Below, piece after piece: positions 62,912-64,000 of a stretch of 64,000 bases of DNA; the first letter of the stretch is position 1; the number at the start of each line of letters is the position of its first letter. Source of the DNA: Tahibacter sp042701255 (GTDB lineage: Bacteria; Pseudomonadota; Gammaproteobacteria; Xanthomonadales; Rhodanobacteraceae); NCBI RefSeq assembly GCF_042701255.1, contig NZ_CP170554.1:2108001-2172000 (forward strand), in the 5' to 3' direction. Made by a program: the position numbers and the translations under genes. Under the pieces are notes generated by a model. The model worked only from the letters and a program-made list of their open reading frames with translations, was not told the origin of the DNA and did no database searches.

Positions 62912-63796
62912 ATGAAGCGCCGGCTGCACGGCGTGCCGGTGCTGGCCGGCTGCCTGCTCGCGCTGTTCATCGCGCTGTTCACGACGGCGGCGACGGCCGA
63001 TTCATTGCAGCCGCTGCCGCCGCTGAATGCGCGCGTGACGGATCTGACCGGCACCCTCGATGCCGCGCAGCGCCAGACCCTGGAGTCCGAGCTCGCCGCG
63101 CTGGAAGCGGCCAAGGGCGCGCAGATCGCCGTGCTCGTCGTGACGACGACGCAGCCCGAAGACATCGCCGCCTATGCGATACGCGTGTTCGACGTCTGGA
63201 AGCTCGGCCGCAAGGGCGTCGACGACGGCGTGCTGCTGATCGTCGCGAAGAACGACCGCCGCGTGCGCATCGAAGTCGCGCGCGGACTCGAGGCGGCGAT
63301 TCCCGACGCGGCCGCGGCGCGCATCATCCGCGAATACATCACGCCGCGCTTTCGCGAGGGCGACTACTACGGCGGCATCCACGACGCGGTCGGCATGCTG
63401 ACCCGGCTCGTCAACGACGAGCCGCTGCCGCCGCCGCTCGACGACGGCGGACCGCCGCCCGATGACGAGTTCTTCCCGCTCGGCGGCGCGGTATTCGCCG
63501 GGCTGTTCCTCAACGGCCTGCTCGCCGGCCTGCGGCGCCTGCCGCGCGGCCTGCTGGTCGGTTCCGGCGCTGCACTCATGACGCTCGTGCTCGGCGGCAA
63601 CGGTCTGCTCGTGCTGATCGCCGCGGTCGGCGGCCTGCTGCTCGGGCTCATCGGCCCTGCCGCCGGGCGCTATGCGAGCGGCGGCGGCAGCGGCAGTTTC
63701 GGCGGCGGCGGATTCAGCAGCGGCGGCAGTTCCGGCGGCGGCTTCAGCGGTGGCGGCGGAAGCTCGGCCGGCGGCGGCGCTTCGGGGAGCTGGTGA
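62912..63796 (+). CDS. TPM-domain (YgcG-type) membrane protein
   Basis: 294 aa: signal peptide (LLALFIALFTTAATADS), TPM domain (NARVTDLTGTLDAAQRQTLE, GAQIAVLVVTTTQPEDIAAY, DDGVLLIVAKNDRRVRIEVA, YITPRFREGDYYGGIHDAV), transmembrane helices (VFAGLFLNGLLAGL, VLIAAVGGLLLGLIG) and a Gly/Ser-rich C-terminus ending GGGASGSW. Member of the LemA-TPM operon; suspected partner of LemA. Confidence 0.93.
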   Translation: MKRRLHGVPVLAGCLLALFIALFTTAATADSLQPLPPLNARVTDLTGTLDAAQRQTLESELAALEAAKGAQIAVLVVTTTQPEDIAAYAIRVFDVWKLGRKGVDDGVLLIVAKNDRRVRIEVARGLEAAIPDAAAARIIREYITPRFREGDYYGGIHDAVGMLTRLVNDEPLPPPLDDGGPPPDDEFFPLGGAVFAGLFLNGLLAGLRRLPRGLLVGSGAALMTLVLGGNGLLVLIAAVGGLLLGLIGPAAGRYASGGGSGSFGGGGFSSGGSSGGGFSGGGGSSAGGGASGSW

Positions 63797-63797
63797 G

Positions 63798-64000
63798 ATG
63801 CGCTGGCTGAATCATCTGTTCGCTTTCGGCGCCGCGCGACGGCGCTTTCCATCCGCGACCCTGGACGCGATACAGCAGGCCATCGCCGCGAGCGAGGGCA
63901 GCCATCTCGGCGAGATCGTGTTCGCCGTCGAAGGCCGGCTGCCGCTCGCGGCACTGTGGTGCGGAGTCACGCCGCGCCAGCGTGCACAGACAGTGTTCTC
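63798..64000 (+). CDS. Second TPM-domain protein, 3' truncated by window edge
   Basis: Begins ATG 63798, directly after the stop of the first TPM gene (1 bp gap): RWLNHLFAFGAARRRFPSAT, LDAIQQAIAASEGSHLGEIV, FAVEGRLPLAALWCGVTPRQ. This matches the N-terminal part of the short cytosolic-start TPM proteins that close LemA operons. The rest lies beyond the window. Confidence 0.85.
   Translation, partial: MRWLNHLFAFGAARRRFPSATLDAIQQAIAASEGSHLGEIVFAVEGRLPLAALWCGVTPRQRAQTVF

Overview
The window is GC-rich (roughly 68-70 % by eye), densely coded chromosomal DNA from a Gram-negative gammaproteobacterium. The best guess is Lysobacterales (Xanthomonadales), probably Rhodanobacteraceae. This rests on outer-membrane machinery (TonB receptor, TamA/TamB, SPOR and OmpA-type proteins), a second EF-G-like factor, an XrtH-type exosortase, a CadC-like regulator fused to TPRs, and secreted proteins ending in an IFxxGF-like tail. 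The family assignment is inference. No phage, plasmid, IS element or CRISPR array is visible.

Layout. 1-16 kb: the 3' part of a TonB-dependent receptor; a minus-strand run tamA-tamB-PPM phosphatase-zinc-ribbon protein-GNAT; a second GNAT, a tiny DUF3096 membrane protein, a Doc-type toxin with a small partner, an EF-G paralogue, and a Tat-exported PhoX-like protein. 15-27 kb: two large exported or membrane proteins, an alpha/beta hydrolase, a glycine-zipper protein, an odd tRNA immediately upstream of a 775-codon protein of unknown function, sdaA, a glutaredoxin-like protein and PrfH. 27-37 kb: two dynamin-like GTPases flanking a YceI-cytochrome b561-YceI operon, a direct-repeat region, a giant hybrid histidine kinase, and a MITE-like inverted repeat. 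37-43 kb: the aroK-aroB-WGR-SPOR-hemE block, then xrtH and an epimerase. 43-50 kb: dodecin, a five-gene signalling operon (response regulator, coiled-coil protein, OmpA-type membrane protein, Ras/Rab-like small GTPase, hybrid kinase), then pdxH with a cobalamin-type binding protein. 50-64 kb: secreted proteins, a 1605-aa RHS/YD-repeat protein, a lipase and its steric foldase, an aminoglycoside-phosphotransferase-like kinase, LemA and two TPM-domain proteins.

Two loci look least explained by known systems. The first is 21.4-23.8 kb, where a tRNA with a six-base anticodon loop lies 28 bp upstream of, and on the same strand as, a large unknown cytosolic protein. The second is 43.7-48.9 kb, where a small GTPase is translationally coupled between an envelope-spanning OmpA protein and a hybrid kinase.

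Four genes (GNAT at 2.7-3.1 kb, GNAT at 10.1-10.6 kb, hybrid kinase at 32.9-36.5 kb, OmpA protein at 45.2-46.9 kb) each contain one apparent single-base frameshift in otherwise intact coding sequence. The tRNA is one base short as well. This pattern suggests residual indel errors in the assembly and should temper any claim based on these breaks.
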